Assembly: GCF_014897675.1 (NCBI RefSeq)
Contig: NZ_JABUXU010000010.1
Location: 124,001-188,000 of the forward strand
Direction: 5' to 3'
DNA length: 64,000 nt
Source of the DNA: Advenella sp. FME57
GTDB lineage: Bacteria > Pseudomonadota > Gammaproteobacteria > Burkholderiales > Burkholderiaceae_B
The notes below the pieces were generated by a model. It saw only the letters and a list, made by a program, of their open reading frames with translations. It did no database searches and was not told the DNA's origin. This document shows, piece by piece, positions 26,723 through 37,006 of this stretch (positions are counted from its first letter, which is position 1; each line of letters begins with the position of its first letter). The position numbers and the translations under genes were made by a program.

Positions 26723-29602
26723 ATGTTGCACACACACGAAGCGACGTCCCAGGAATTTGTCGGACGCCATATCGGGCCATCTGAGGCCGAGCAGGCAGAG
26801 ATGCTGTCTGTCATTGGCGCCGAGAGCCTGGACGAACTGATTGACGAGATTGTTCCTTCCCGTATTCGCAATGGCGCGCCTCTGGCGCTGGACGGGCCAC
26901 GCAGCGAAGCCGATATGCTGGCTTCATTACGCGCCATTGCACAGAAAAACGCGGTTTATCGAAACTACATTGGCCAGGGCTATTACGGCACGCTGACGCC
27001 CAATGTGATTTTGCGCAATATTCTTGAAAACCCTGCCTGGTACACGGCCTACACGCCTTATCAGCCCGAGATTTCCCAGGGAAGGCTTGAGGCGCTGCTC
27101 AATTTTCAAACCATGGTGACCGATCTGACGGCCCTGGATATTGCCAATGCGTCCCTGCTGGACGAGGGCACGGCCGCGGCCGAGGCCATGACGCTGGCGC
27201 GCCGCTCTGCCAAGTCAAAAAGCGATGTTTTCTTTGTGTCCTCACATTGCCATCCGCAAACCATCGAGGTTGTCAAAACCCGTGCGCAAGGGCTGGGCAT
27301 CACGGTGCTGGTTGCCGATGAAGCCGCGGGCCTGCCCGAGTGCTTTGGCGTGCTGCTGCAGTACCCGCACAGCCTGGGGGGCGTGAGCGACTATACGCAG
27401 CTGGCGGCCGACGCCCATGCCGCAGGCGCCGTTGTAGCGGTTGCCACCGACCTGCTGGCCCTGGCCATTCTGAAAGCGCCGGGCGAGTGGGGCGCCGATA
27501 TTGCCGTGGGCTCTGCGCAGCGCTTTGGCGTGCCGCTTGGGTTCGGCGGCCCGCATGCCGGTTTCATGGCCTGCCGCGATGCTTTCAAGCGCAGCATGCC
27601 GGGACGCCTGGTTGGCGTCTCCAAGGATGCGCAGGGCAAGCCGGCCTTGCGGCTGGCGCTGCAAACCCGTGAACAGCATATCCGTCGCGAGAAGGCGACT
27701 TCCAATATTTGTACTGCGCAGGTGCTGCTGGCCGTGATGGCCAGCATGTTCGCCGTTTATCACGGCGCCAAGGGCGTGCGGCGCATTGCCCAGCGCACCT
27801 ATGTGACCACGACCCTGCTGCGCACCCTGCTGCAGTCTGCCAGTTATGAAGTACAGAACGAGACCTGGTTCGATACGCTGCTGGTACAGACCAAGCACGG
27901 CCAGGCCCTGCGTGCCGGGCTGGACGCAGCGCAGATCAATGTGCGCTGGGTATCCGAGACGCAGTTCGCCCTGTCTATGGACGAAACGGTCACCCTGGCA
28001 GACCTGCAGGCGCTGGCCAATGTCCTGACCGAGGCCGCCGGTGCGCCTGCGGTTGACGTTGCCGCGCTTAACGCCGGCGAAGACACCTTCGTGCCGGTCA
28101 CCCTGGCGCGCCAGTCGGCCATTTTGTCGCACCCGATTTTTTCCAGCATTCATTCCGAAACCGACATGTTGCGCTACCTGCGCGGCCTTGCCGACAAGGA
28201 CCTGGCGCTGGATCGCAGCATGATTCCGCTGGGTTCATGCACCATGAAGCTGAACGCCACTGCCGAGATGATTCCCATCACCTGGCCGGAGTTCGCAAAT
28301 ATTCACCCGTTCGCACCGGCTGCGCAAACCACCGGCTATGCAGAACTGGTCGGCCGCCTGTCGGCCGCCCTGTGCGAGATTACCGGGTACGATTCGGTCA
28401 GCCTGCAGCCCAATTCCGGCGCGCAGGGCGAATATGCCGGCTTGCTTGCCATTCGTGCCTATCACCAGGCCAATGGACAGACCAAGCGCGATGTGTGCCT
28501 GATCCCGGCCTCGGCCCATGGCACCAATCCGGCATCGGCCAATCTGGCCGGCATGTCGGTGACCGTGGTCGCCTCTGACAGCAATGGCAACGTGGACGTG
28601 GAAGACCTGAAGCGCAAAATCGAGCAGACCGGCGATCGCCTGGCTGCGCTGATGATCACGTATCCATCCACCCATGGCGTGTTCGAGGAAGCCGTTGTAC
28701 AGATCTGCGATCTGGTTCATGCGGCTGGCGGCCAGGTGTATCTGGACGGCGCCAACATGAATGCGATGGTCGGGCTGGCCAAGCCTGGCAGCTTCGGTTC
28801 CGATGTGTCTCATTTGAATCTGCACAAGACCTTCTGCATTCCGCATGGCGGCGGCGGACCGGGTGTGGGCCCGGTTGCCGTGCGTGCGCATCTGGCGCCG
28901 TATCTGCCGGGTGTATTGAACGAGCAGGGCAAGCCTGACGCAGCCGATGCGGCCGGGCGCCCCGGTCCGGTGTCATCGGCGCCATTTGGTTCGGCCAGCA
29001 TTCTGCCTATTTCCTATGCGTATATCGCACTGATGGGTGCTTCCGGTTTGCAGCGCGCCACCGAAGTTGCGCTGCTCAATGCCAACTATATTGCTACTCG
29101 CCTGGCGCCGCATTATCCGGTCCTGTACAGCGGTCGTAACGGTCGCGTGGCCCATGAGTGCATTCTGGATCTGCGCCCCATCAAGGACGCTTGCGGTATT
29201 ACGGTAGATGACGTGGCCAAGCGCCTGGTCGACTATGGCTTTCACGCGCCAACCATGAGTTTTCCGGTGGCCGGCACCTTGATGGTTGAACCGACCGAAT
29301 CGGAAAGCCTGAAGGAACTGGATCGTTTTGTGGATGCGATGATCTCCATTCGCCGCGAGATTGCCCAGGTTGAGGCCGGTGAAGTGGATGCCCAGGACAA
29401 TGTGCTGACCAACGCACCGCACACGGCGCAGATGCTGACTGCCGATGAGTGGAACCATGCTTATGCGCGCAGCCAGGCCGCCTATCCCGGTCAAGTTTCA
29501 CCGGTCGGCAAGTACTGGCCACCGGTGGCGCGGGTCGACAACGCCTTCGGTGATCGCAATCTGGTGTGTTCCTGCCCGCCGCTGGAAGCCTATATGGACT
29601 AG
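26723..29602 (+). CDS. gcvP: Glycine dehydrogenase (decarboxylating), P protein
   Basis: PLP enzyme that decarboxylates glycine and loads the aminomethyl group onto GcvH. About 959 residues from the chosen ATG, the normal size of the single-chain P protein. RHIGP occurs just after the N-terminus. The N-terminal half carries degenerate copies of the active-site elements; the true PLP lysine is K702 in [19 protein letters not shown]. The start is uncertain: in-frame ATGs at 26675 and 26693 are also open and none has a strong ribosome binding site; 26723 gives the most family-like N-terminus. A strong terminator follows. Confidence 0.95.
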   Translation: MLHTHEATSQEFVGRHIGPSEAEQAEMLSVIGAESLDELIDEIVPSRIRNGAPLALDGPRSEADMLASLRAIAQKNAVYRNYIGQGYYGTLTPNVILRNILENPAWYTAYTPYQPEISQGRLEALLNFQTMVTDLTALDIANASLLDEGTAAAEAMTLARRSAKSKSDVFFVSSHCHPQTIEVVKTRAQGLGITVLVADEAAGLPECFGVLLQYPHSLGGVSDYTQLAADAHAAGAVVAVATDLLALAILKAPGEWGADIAVGSAQRFGVPLGFGGPHAGFMACRDAFKRSMPGRLVGVSKDAQGKPALRLALQTREQHIRREKATSNICTAQVLLAVMASMFAVYHGAKGVRRIAQRTYVTTTLLRTLLQSASYEVQNETWFDTLLVQTKHGQALRAGLDAAQINVRWVSETQFALSMDETVTLADLQALANVLTEAAGAPAVDVAALNAGEDTFVPVTLARQSAILSHPIFSSIHSETDMLRYLRGLADKDLALDRSMIPLGSCTMKLNATAEMIPITWPEFANIHPFAPAAQTTGYAELVGRLSAALCEITGYDSVSLQPNSGAQGEYAGLLAIRAYHQANGQTKRDVCLIPASAHGTNPASANLAGMSVTVVASDSNGNVDVEDLKRKIEQTGDRLAALMITYPSTHGVFEEAVVQICDLVHAAGGQVYLDGANMNAMVGLAKPGSFGSDVSHLNLHKTFCIPHGGGGPGVGPVAVRAHLAPYLPGVLNEQGKPDAADAAGRPGPVSSAPFGSASILPISYAYIALMGASGLQRATEVALLNANYIATRLAPHYPVLYSGRNGRVAHECILDLRPIKDACGITVDDVAKRLVDYGFHAPTMSFPVAGTLMVEPTESESLKELDRFVDAMISIRREIAQVEAGEVDAQDNVLTNAPHTAQMLTADEWNHAYARSQAAYPGQVSPVGKYWPPVARVDNAFGDRNLVCSCPPLEAYMD

Positions 29603-29658
29603 TGGCAGCGCGAGTGGTACGCCTGCTGACGAGCAGGGGAACCGCCACGTTAAAGGAG

Positions 29659-29710
29659 AACCGGGGCGACCGGCATGGCATCAGGTCATGCATGTCGTCC
29701 CGGTTTTTTT
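29659..29710 (+). terminator. Rho-independent terminator of the gcv operon
   Basis: AACCGGGGCGAC (29659-29670) pairs with GTCGTCCCGGTT (29694-29705), with one G-T pair, and runs into seven T (29704-29710). It lies 57 bases past the gcvP stop on the same strand. Confidence 0.9.
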
Positions 29711-29860
29711 GCGGCTGCAGCAGCTGGTGTTTAACAGGCAAGCTGGATACCTGAGTCAGCATACCTGGTGTGGTGGGGGTAGGGCAGCCGAGTGAGCCGC
29801 AGCAGTAAGGCAACACGGTGCGCGGCCTTATGCCTGCTCGTTACCCGGATATCTGCCGCG

Positions 29861-30760
29861 TTACTTCCAGACCGGATTGCTCCAGGCGCGCTTGCCATCT
29901 GCGCCAATCAGAACGACGCGGTACCAGGGGCTTTTTGCCAGCGGCGCCAGATCAATGCTGGCACGGGTAAGCCCGGTCGCAAACTGGTAGGCCATCAGGT
30001 AACCGGCGCCTACAACCAGAATGCCATTGACTGCAGAACAGCGCACATTCAGATGAGACGCGGTCGTTTCAATATCGTGAAATACCGGCCCCTGGGTGGA
30101 ATAAAAACTGCCGGCTTTCAGTGCGGACACGATATCGGCCTGGTCCCTGCTGTCGGCTTTGAGCTCTACCCACGCCGCGCCAAAATCCGGCGACTTGAAA
30201 TGCGCATCATCAACGGCAGTGGCCAGCATCGGGCGACCGCGATCGAGCAACCCGTCTAGCAGATAGGCGCCATCGCCCTTGTCGTGCATGAGCTGGCAAC
30301 CGTGGTTGTAAATTTCCACCGCGTGTGCCGCATCAATGGTCAGCGCATCGGCCAGCGACAGGCTGTACCAGGCAGGATGCACCAGCGTAACGAAGGCGCC
30401 GGCATCGGCTGCGCGTCGGGCGATCGCAGGCCCGTCTTCACCCTCGCGCGTGGGTTCAAAATCATAGGGCAGGCCAATGGCGGTAATATGCCATAGCGCG
30501 CTGTTTTCCGTGCGCGGCACGTGCAGTTCGGCAGCGGCCAGCGGCGTAAACGTGTCCGACTGGAATTGCCGCGCATCGGTCAGCGGGAACTGATACGAGG
30601 GCAGAAAGTGATCTGTGAGGGCCAGGAAATCGTAACCCGATTCCTTGTATCGCCTGACCACTTCCCCGGTCGGCAGCATGCCGTCGGAATTGGTGGTATG
30701 GGCATGCAGATTGCCACGCAAAAATGTGCCTGGCCTGGAAAAGAGACTATCGAGCATCAT
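29861..30760 (-). CDS. PHP-domain metallohydrolase (CehA/McbA-like)
   Basis: Metal-dependent hydrolase of 299 residues with PHP motifs: the first metal-binding HxH in GNLHAHTTNSDG near residues 16-27, and LALTDH near residue 46, with further His residues in VTLVHPAWYS and the late VDDAHF. CehA/McbA-type PHP proteins hydrolyse phosphoesters or amides. It overlaps the HAD phosphatase gene by four bases (ATGA) and ends the operon that begins with the RpiR regulator, so it probably acts on whatever the ABC transporter imports, plausibly a phosphodiester. Substrate unknown. Confidence 0.85.
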   Translation of the reverse strand: MMLDSLFSRPGTFLRGNLHAHTTNSDGMLPTGEVVRRYKESGYDFLALTDHFLPSYQFPLTDARQFQSDTFTPLAAAELHVPRTENSALWHITAIGLPYDFEPTREGEDGPAIARRAADAGAFVTLVHPAWYSLSLADALTIDAAHAVEIYNHGCQLMHDKGDGAYLLDGLLDRGRPMLATAVDDAHFKSPDFGAAWVELKADSRDQADIVSALKAGSFYSTQGPVFHDIETTASHLNVRCSAVNGILVVGAGYLMAYQFATGLTRASIDLAPLAKSPWYRVVLIGADGKRAWSNPVWK

Positions 30761-31443
30761 GAAAATTCCTTTACGTTGTACTGTTCGATGTGCGCACTGA
30801 CAGCATCGTAGTCAGGCATGACCCAGGTTGCGCCCGCGTCGTGCAACTGGCCGGCAAGCGCGGGAAGGGCATGGACGCCGCCGGTAAATCCAATGACCGG
30901 CATGCCTGCGGCCACTGCTGCGCGTACGCCACTGGGGCTATCGTCAATCACCAGGCAACGATGCGGCGGCGTCTGGTGCTGGTCGGCTGCATGCAGGAAC
31001 AGATCCGGCGCGGGCTTGCCCTGGACGACATCGTCAGCGCTATAGGTGCGGCCGGCAAAATAGTGCGTGAGCTGCGTGGCATCGAATGTGAAACGCAGCC
31101 GCTCGTGGGAACTGTTGGATGCCACGCAGTAAGGCAGCGTGAGCCGCGCCAGCAAGGCAACCAGACCGGGCACCGGCGCCAGTTCCTGGCGAAATAGCTG
31201 TTCGGTCAGCTGCATCTTTCGCTGGGCAAATGCCGGTGGCAAGACCAGTTGGTATTGCTCATGGATGCGCTTGAGCCCCGCCTCGAAGGTGAGCCCCACC
31301 AGCAGATCGGCGACCTGCGCCTCGCTCAGGCTCAGGCCGAACTCAGCCAGTGCGGCGGCAGAGGCCCTGGTGGACAGTACCTCGCTGTCGACGATGACGC
31401 CGTCGCAGTCAAAAATAATTAGATCCAAAGAAGTATTGGTCAT
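30757..31443 (-). CDS. HAD-superfamily phosphatase (beta-phosphoglucomutase/phosphoglycolate type)
   Basis: Cytoplasmic phosphohydrolase of 228 residues. The HAD nucleophile motif FDCDGVIVDSE is near residues 10-20, the motif II Ser is in VASNSSHER, the motif III Lys in VVQGKPAPDLF, and the metal-binding acidic pair in CLVIDDSPSGVRAA. The cap domain (residues 20-90) is helical, as in type-1 HADs. It overlaps the downstream PHP gene and follows the binding-protein gene by 49 bases. In some bacteria HAD and PHP enzymes accompany Ugp-like importers to dephosphorylate the imported compound; here that is inference. Confidence 0.9.
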   Translation of the reverse strand: MTNTSLDLIIFDCDGVIVDSEVLSTRASAAALAEFGLSLSEAQVADLLVGLTFEAGLKRIHEQYQLVLPPAFAQRKMQLTEQLFRQELAPVPGLVALLARLTLPYCVASNSSHERLRFTFDATQLTHYFAGRTYSADDVVQGKPAPDLFLHAADQHQTPPHRCLVIDDSPSGVRAAVAAGMPVIGFTGGVHALPALAGQLHDAGATWVMPDYDAVSAHIEQYNVKEFS

Positions 31444-31492
31444 GGGATACCGGGCAAAATGGGGCGGCGCGTGGCCACCCCGGTTGACATAA

Positions 31493-32779
31493 TTATTTTG
31501 CTAACAGGGCATTGGTCGCTTCAACCATCTGAGCGAGCCCGTCCTCGGGTGTAACCTTGCCGCGCATGACAGAACCGATAATGTCACGCTGTGTGCGCCA
31601 GATCTGCACCCCGTTATTGCCAGGGTAGCCGCCCCATGGGCTGGCATAGGCAATCTGCTTCAGGCTGGTTTCCCAGTTGGGATTTTTCTTGTAAAAATCG
31701 CCCAAATACTGAGGCTGCAGGGCCAGTTTGTTGGTCGGCATATAGCCCGAGCCCAGCACCGCTTCGGTCTGGCCCACAGGACCGGTGGCAAACTTGATGA
31801 ACTTCCAGGCCGCGTCCTGGCGCTTCTGGTCTTTGGTCAGGATCATCATGGCGTTGCCGCCCGTGGGTACTTTGCCTGACTGTTTGTTCTCCAGCGGGAA
31901 TACCGATGAACGCAGGGCAAAACGCGAACCGATCAATTCGGAAAATGCCTTGGCGCTATTGGGAGAAGCAAAAATAAAGCCCAGCCTGCCTGATACAAAC
32001 TGTTGGCGCGATTGGTCAAAGTCACGCAAGGCCATGGCGCCGTCGGTAACAAAACTACGGGCCTTTTGCAATGCGGCCAAGCCGGACTGGCCGTTGAAGG
32101 CCACGGTTTTTCCATCCTTGTTCATAATGGGTGCGCCCTGTTCCATGATAAGGGCGCGCCAGAGCCAGTCGTCCGGCCAGGCATGCACGTCATAGGCCAT
32201 GCCGTTAATGCCTTCTGAAGTCTTGGCGATTTTCGCGGCAAGTGCCATCAGGGAAGGCCAGTCTGTCGGAAATGCATCTGGGTCGCCACCGGCTTTTTTG
32301 ACCAGATCAGCGTTGTAAAAAATGACCGGTGTGGATGCATTGAAGGCCAGTCCGTACTGCGTGCCCTCCACCTGGGCAAGCTTGAGCACGGACGGTTCGT
32401 AGTTGGTCTCAAGCCATTGGCCTTGCTCTTTGTCGATAAACGATTTGAGATCGACAGCCTGCTTGCGCCGCTGCAGCGCATGTACCATTTCGGGCAATAG
32501 ATGAAAGCCGGAAAAGTAAACGTCGGGCAACTGCCCGGTCATCATGCTGCGCAGCACAGCCTGGTGCGCTTCGTCATAAGAAGGTGGCGACGCACGAAAG
32601 CGCACGACAATATCCGGATTCTCCTTGGTAAACGCCTGCGCGACTTTTTCATAGAAAGGATTATGACCCGGCCATGCGTGCATGGCATCCAGCGTAATGG
32701 TCTCGGCCTGAACCGCTACCGCGTACGCGCACAGGCTGCTGACTGACAGCCCCATCAATATCCGACAAACAGTTTTCAT
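31493..32779 (-). CDS. ABC transporter substrate-binding protein (family 1, UgpB-like)
   Basis: Periplasmic binding protein of 428 residues. A signal peptide (ILMGLSVSSLCAYAVAVQAE) is followed by the family 1 solute-binding fold (residues 30-420) with WPGHNPFYEKVAQAF near the N-terminus and WKFIKFATG later, as in UgpB and maltose-type proteins. It belongs to the importer encoded by the three genes upstream. The glycerol-3-phosphate assignment is by family similarity; sugars or other polyols are possible. Confidence 0.9.
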   Translation of the reverse strand: MKTVCRILMGLSVSSLCAYAVAVQAETITLDAMHAWPGHNPFYEKVAQAFTKENPDIVVRFRASPPSYDEAHQAVLRSMMTGQLPDVYFSGFHLLPEMVHALQRRKQAVDLKSFIDKEQGQWLETNYEPSVLKLAQVEGTQYGLAFNASTPVIFYNADLVKKAGGDPDAFPTDWPSLMALAAKIAKTSEGINGMAYDVHAWPDDWLWRALIMEQGAPIMNKDGKTVAFNGQSGLAALQKARSFVTDGAMALRDFDQSRQQFVSGRLGFIFASPNSAKAFSELIGSRFALRSSVFPLENKQSGKVPTGGNAMMILTKDQKRQDAAWKFIKFATGPVGQTEAVLGSGYMPTNKLALQPQYLGDFYKKNPNWETSLKQIAYASPWGGYPGNNGVQIWRTQRDIIGSVMRGKVTPEDGLAQMVEATNALLAK

Positions 32780-32833
32780 ATCACTCGCACTCCAGAAAAA
32801 AACTTCCGACCCACTGGCCTGAAGCCGGCATCC

Positions 32834-33694
32834 TTACTTGACGCCTGTATTGGTCACGCCTTGAATAAAATGGCGTTGAATAAAAAGGTAGAGAATCATC
32901 AGCGGCAGCGTCACGATCGTTGCAGAGGCCATCAGGGCGCCAAAGTTGGCGCCAATCTCCGGATCGGCAAAGGATGCCAGTCCGAGAGGAGGTGTCATCA
33001 ATTCTGCGTTGGTGATCACAATCAGCGGCCAGTAAAGGTCGTTCCAGTGACTGGTCACGGAAAAGACCGAGAAGGCGGCAATGGCCGGTTTGCTGGCGGG
33101 AACGACGATCTGCCAGAGGATGGCCATTTCGGACAGGCCGTCCAGCCGCGCAGCCTGCACGATATCTTCCGGGAAAATCTTGAATGATTGTCTGAACAGG
33201 AAGATCGCAAACACGGACAGGAAAAAGGGCACCATCAAGGCAAAATAGGTGTTGAGCAGGTCGGTTGCGGCCAGTCCCAGAAAGAGCGGAATGGCCGGCA
33301 CCTGGATGGGAATGCACAAGCCAAGCAGGACGGCGCCGAACAGGATACGATCGCCCCGGAACCGGTAGCGCGCCAGTGCCCAGCCACACGGTATGGCGGT
33401 GGCAAGCTGCACCAGCAGCACACCGGCGCAGACGATCGCGCCATTGAGCATGTAGCGCAACAAAGGCGCATCGGTCAGGGCCGTGCGGAAATTATCCCAG
33501 CCGACAAACTGCTGGGGCAGCCAGCTGAACGATCCCGAGAAAACTTCCTGGGCGGGCCGAAAGGCCGTTACGATCATCCAGTAAAAGGGGAACAGCATGA
33601 TAAGGGCCAGCACGAGCAATGTGCCGTGGCGCAAGCAGGATGATAATGTCAATTGTGATAATAGGCGGGCGCCATACCCTGTTTGCGGTGTCAT
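32834..33694 (-). CDS. ABC transporter permease (MalG/UgpE-like)
   Basis: Inner-membrane permease of 286 residues with six predicted helices. The EAA loop, which contacts the ATPase, is AARLDGLSEMAILWQIVVPA near residue 190. It overlaps the first permease gene by four bases and is followed, 54 bases on, by the binding protein gene. Together with the 33691 permease it forms the heterodimeric channel of a carbohydrate-uptake (CUT1-type) importer. Confidence 0.92.
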   Translation of the reverse strand: MTPQTGYGARLLSQLTLSSCLRHGTLLVLALIMLFPFYWMIVTAFRPAQEVFSGSFSWLPQQFVGWDNFRTALTDAPLLRYMLNGAIVCAGVLLVQLATAIPCGWALARYRFRGDRILFGAVLLGLCIPIQVPAIPLFLGLAATDLLNTYFALMVPFFLSVFAIFLFRQSFKIFPEDIVQAARLDGLSEMAILWQIVVPASKPAIAAFSVFSVTSHWNDLYWPLIVITNAELMTPPLGLASFADPEIGANFGALMASATIVTLPLMILYLFIQRHFIQGVTNTGVK

Positions 33695-34617
33695 AGGTAA
33701 TGAACCTTTTTCTCGGTTAACCTGGTTTGCAGCCAGGACAGAACCAGAATGCAGGCCAGGAACAGCACAGTCATGGCTGCCGCACTGCCTGTGCGCAAAT
33801 ACTGGAACCCTTCCAGGTAAATCTGGTACAGGATGACTTCACTGGCTGCCTGCGGACCGCCCCGGGTCAGCACGGCAACGGTATCGAAGACCTTGAATGC
33901 GGTGATGCTGGAGGTCACGATCACAAACAGCATGGTGGGACCCAGCAATGGCAGGGTGACGGTAAAAAAGCGGTCCCACGGGCGATCGGCGCCGTCCACC
34001 CGGGCCGCGTCATAAAGGTCTTCGGGAATGGCCACCAGGCCGGCAATAAAGAGCACCATGTTGAAACCGGCCAGCTGCCAGATGCCGATAATGGCAAGTG
34101 AAATTAATACCAGCCCGGGATCGCCAAAGAATTCCATCTGCGGCAGGCCCAGCGCGTGCAGCAGCTGGTTGATCGGTCCGATCTGGCCGTGCAGCAGATA
34201 CTTCCAGACGGTGGCCATGGCAACCAGCGTTGCCGTTACCGGCAGGAAAAACAGGCACTGGTAGATGCGGCGACCCTTGCCGACACTTTGCACCAGGACG
34301 GCCAGGAACAGGCCGCCTATGACTGAACCAGGAACGACCAGCAGGGTATAGGTCACGGTATTGCGCAACACATGCCAGAACTTGGCATCGCTCAGGACCG
34401 ACACATAGTTGTCGACGCCGACAAAAGCCGTATCAGGCATGCCCAGTTCATAGTTGGTAAAACTGAGCAGCATCACAATAATGACAGGCAGCAGCATGGT
34501 GCTGAGCATGAGAAACGACGCAGGCATGGCAAACCACCAGGCCATGCTGTCGGGCCAGCGGCGTCTTTTTGCGGCGGCCCGTTCTGTCTGCTGTGCGGGC
34601 AGGGCGTGGCTGGTCAT
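33691..34617 (-). CDS. ABC transporter permease (MalF/UgpA-like)
   Basis: Inner-membrane permease of about 308 residues with six helices and the EAA loop DAARVDGADRPWDRFFTVTL near residue 215. ATG at 34617 is preferred (MTSHALPAQ); an upstream start would overlap the ATPase gene. The gene begins two bases after the ATPase stop and overlaps the next permease by four bases, so translation is coupled along the operon. Confidence 0.92.
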   Translation of the reverse strand: MTSHALPAQQTERAAAKRRRWPDSMAWWFAMPASFLMLSTMLLPVIIVMLLSFTNYELGMPDTAFVGVDNYVSVLSDAKFWHVLRNTVTYTLLVVPGSVIGGLFLAVLVQSVGKGRRIYQCLFFLPVTATLVAMATVWKYLLHGQIGPINQLLHALGLPQMEFFGDPGLVLISLAIIGIWQLAGFNMVLFIAGLVAIPEDLYDAARVDGADRPWDRFFTVTLPLLGPTMLFVIVTSSITAFKVFDTVAVLTRGGPQAASEVILYQIYLEGFQYLRTGSAAAMTVLFLACILVLSWLQTRLTEKKVHYL

Positions 34618-34619
34618 GT

Positions 34620-35819
34620 TCAGGACACGCGCTTGTGGATGGGTAGCACTGCGCAACTGGAGTACGCGGGTGCGATTCTGCTGCCTTGCGCATCGAACCA
34701 GAACGTCTGGGCCAGATTGACCTGCAGAGTCAGCCTGTCAGACCAGTTGCCACGGGTGCGCAGCCGGTCTACATCGGCAACCGGCGCTCTTGCCACTATT
34801 GGTTCGCCCGAGTGCAGATGGCGACAAAAAAGCAGGGCATCATGCCCGAGCACTTCCATGCGCTCGAATGTCGCGGAAAATCGGATTGCATTTGGCATAT
34901 GGCGGCTCGACAGATCGGCAATACTCACGCTCTCAGGTCGAAAGCCCATATGGACCACGGCATCGGTGGCCGGCAATCGCAGGTCAATGGGTTCGCCTGC
35001 CAGGCTTGCGCCGTGCTGCGCATCAGCGGCAATTGCCAGCAGGTTCATTTCCGGGCTGCCGATAAAGCGGGCGACACGAATGTCCTGAGGGTCTTCGTAC
35101 AGATCCCTGGGCGAGCCGACCTGCACGATAGTGCCATCCATGACGACAGCGACCCGGCTTGACAATGTCATGGCCTCTACCTGGTCATGCGTTACGTAAA
35201 TAAACGTCGCGCCGGTGCGCTGGTGCAGGGCCGCGATTTCCGAACGCATATGTACGCGCAACCGTGCATCCAGGTTGGATAAGGGCTCGTCCATGAGAAA
35301 GACGTCGGGTTGTTTTACCATTGCCCTGGCCACGGCCACACGCTGGCGTTGTCCGCCCGATAGCTGCGAAGGCCTTGAGCCCAGCAGGTTCTCAAGCTGC
35401 ACCTGGGCGGCAACGGCCGCCACTTCATGGTCAATCTGCTGGCGCAGCTTGCGACTGCCTGGCCAGAAGCGACCGAGCAGCGGCCACCTGGCCGGCGCGG
35501 GCAAACGCTTCATTCTCAAGGGGGTGGCTATATTCTGCGCAACGGTCATGTGCGGATACAGTGCGTAACTCTGGAAGACCATTGAAACCGGCCGCTCGCG
35601 CGCCGGGAACTGAGTGACATCGCGATCGCCAATATAAACGCGCCCGTTCTCGTGCGCAGTCAGGCCCGCGACAATGCGCAGCAGGGTGGACTTTCCGCAG
35701 CCGGAAGGACCGACCAGCGTAAGAAACTCGCCGGCGGCAATATCGAGCGATACCTTGGCAAGCGTGCGTTTCGTACCGTAGTATTTTTCGACGTGTTCAA
35801 GTCTGACTGAAGCGGCCAT
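34620..35819 (-). CDS. ABC transporter ATP-binding protein (UgpC/MalK-like)
   Basis: Cytoplasmic ATPase of about 399 residues driving the importer. Walker A GPSGCGKST is near residues 38-46, the signature LSGGQRQRV near 155, and Walker B VFLMDEPLSNLD near 177. The C-terminal 130 residues form the MalK-type OB/TOBE regulatory domain. The stretch between Walker A and the signature is longer than usual (PAPARWPLLGRFWPGSRKLR region). ATG at 35819 has AGGT eleven bases upstream. It follows the RpiR gene by 69 bases. Confidence 0.94.
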   Translation of the reverse strand: MAASVRLEHVEKYYGTKRTLAKVSLDIAAGEFLTLVGPSGCGKSTLLRIVAGLTAHENGRVYIGDRDVTQFPARERPVSMVFQSYALYPHMTVAQNIATPLRMKRLPAPARWPLLGRFWPGSRKLRQQIDHEVAAVAAQVQLENLLGSRPSQLSGGQRQRVAVARAMVKQPDVFLMDEPLSNLDARLRVHMRSEIAALHQRTGATFIYVTHDQVEAMTLSSRVAVVMDGTIVQVGSPRDLYEDPQDIRVARFIGSPEMNLLAIAADAQHGASLAGEPIDLRLPATDAVVHMGFRPESVSIADLSSRHMPNAIRFSATFERMEVLGHDALLFCRHLHSGEPIVARAPVADVDRLRTRGNWSDRLTLQVNLAQTFWFDAQGSRIAPAYSSCAVLPIHKRVS

Positions 35820-35888
35820 GATGACGATACCTGTCTGTTCCAAACAGCCGTCATTCTATTGGTTATTTATTTCAATATTATTTATTTA

Positions 35889-36719
35889 TTACGGAGTTTT
35901 ACTCCGTTTGTTGCTTTGGCGCCCTGCGTGAGACAGATCGGCAATCGCCATGGCAAGCAATTCGACCAGATAAATCTTGCTGATTGCAGGTGAAATATCT
36001 CCGCCAATGGTGAGCGGTTCAATCGGCACTGCCAGCAATACCAGATCTGCGGCCTGGGCAACCGGGCTGTTGACGCGCCCGGTGATGGCGATCGTTTTTG
36101 CGCCAGCCGAGCGGGCGCGTTTGAGAAATTCCACGGTATCGAGGGTGACGCCGCTTTCGGAAATACCCAGTGCCACACAATGCTTGTCCACATCGGTCAT
36201 CACTTCGTGGGCCAGGACAGGATCCTGGAATGCCTGGGCGGGCAAGCCCAGCCGCATGAGACGGTAGGACACCAAATGGCTGACAAGCCCGGAGATCCCG
36301 GAGCCGAACACGGAGATGCGGCGCGCCTTGACCATATGTACCGCAATGGCCAATAACTGCTCGGCATGCAGGGCGTATGCGGTTTTCTGCATACTGAGCG
36401 TCAGCCGTCTGAGCAGGGCGCTGTAGCGGTCTGCTTCGTTGTCGGTGTCCGTCGCAGCGCTGTGTTCATTGGCTGCGAGCTCGGCCATAAGCGCCAGCTT
36501 GAAGTCGCTAAAACCCTTGAATCCGAGCTGGCGGCACAGGCGCAACACGCTGGCCTGCCCGCTGTGAGTGTATTCGGCCAACTCTGCCACCGTCTGGTGA
36601 ACCACTTTCTCCGGGTTGGCCAGGACATATTGGCCGACACGTGAAGAAACTTCACTCATCGTACCAATGGCGTTGGCCAAATGGACCAGCGGGGCTTTTT
36701 GTTCGTTAAGCATGATCAT
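35889..36719 (-). CDS. MurR/RpiR-family transcriptional regulator
   Basis: Regulator of about 276 residues with an N-terminal RpiR helix-turn-helix domain (VAELAEYTHSGQASVLRLCR near residues 43-62) and a C-terminal SIS sugar-phosphate-binding domain (ISVFGSGISGLVSHLVSYRL, then ALGISESGVTLDTVEFLKRA). Such proteins usually sense a phosphorylated sugar and control nearby catabolic genes, here the ABC importer, HAD and PHP genes downstream on the same strand. ATG at 36719 is preferred; 57 extra residues in an upstream frame look non-coding. The last codons contain a 6-bp hairpin (CGGAGT/ACTCCG). Confidence 0.9.
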   Translation of the reverse strand: MIMLNEQKAPLVHLANAIGTMSEVSSRVGQYVLANPEKVVHQTVAELAEYTHSGQASVLRLCRQLGFKGFSDFKLALMAELAANEHSAATDTDNEADRYSALLRRLTLSMQKTAYALHAEQLLAIAVHMVKARRISVFGSGISGLVSHLVSYRLMRLGLPAQAFQDPVLAHEVMTDVDKHCVALGISESGVTLDTVEFLKRARSAGAKTIAITGRVNSPVAQAADLVLLAVPIEPLTIGGDISPAISKIYLVELLAMAIADLSHAGRQSNKRSKTP

Positions 36720-37006
36720 AAAACGGGTAACCTGGCTGGAAGGATCGTCGCGGCAGTGAGCGAGACCGTGGTCAGCGCATACGCGCCGGGCCGGAATATG
36801 GCCAATGCACCTACGCCAATGATCCAGATCATACACGGTCAATGTGATGGGAATGTGCAAGTATAGCCGAACGGACCATGTGGCAGGCAATGCGCCACGC
36901 CAGGTGCTTTCCTGTGCTTTCGCGGGCCCTGCGCGATGCGGTCCGTAATGAATTCAAACAGGAATCTACGTTTTTCCTGTGCCTGGCGCACGTAATCGGC
37001 GTTAAT
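36720..37006. other. Divergent intergenic region between RpiR and MscS genes
   Basis: About 287 bases with no supported gene. It should carry the promoters of the minus-strand RpiR/ABC operon and of the MscS gene. No clear -35/-10 pair or strong palindrome was recognised. The frame of the MscS gene is open upstream to 36878, so part of this could be translated if an earlier start is used. Confidence 0.4.
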
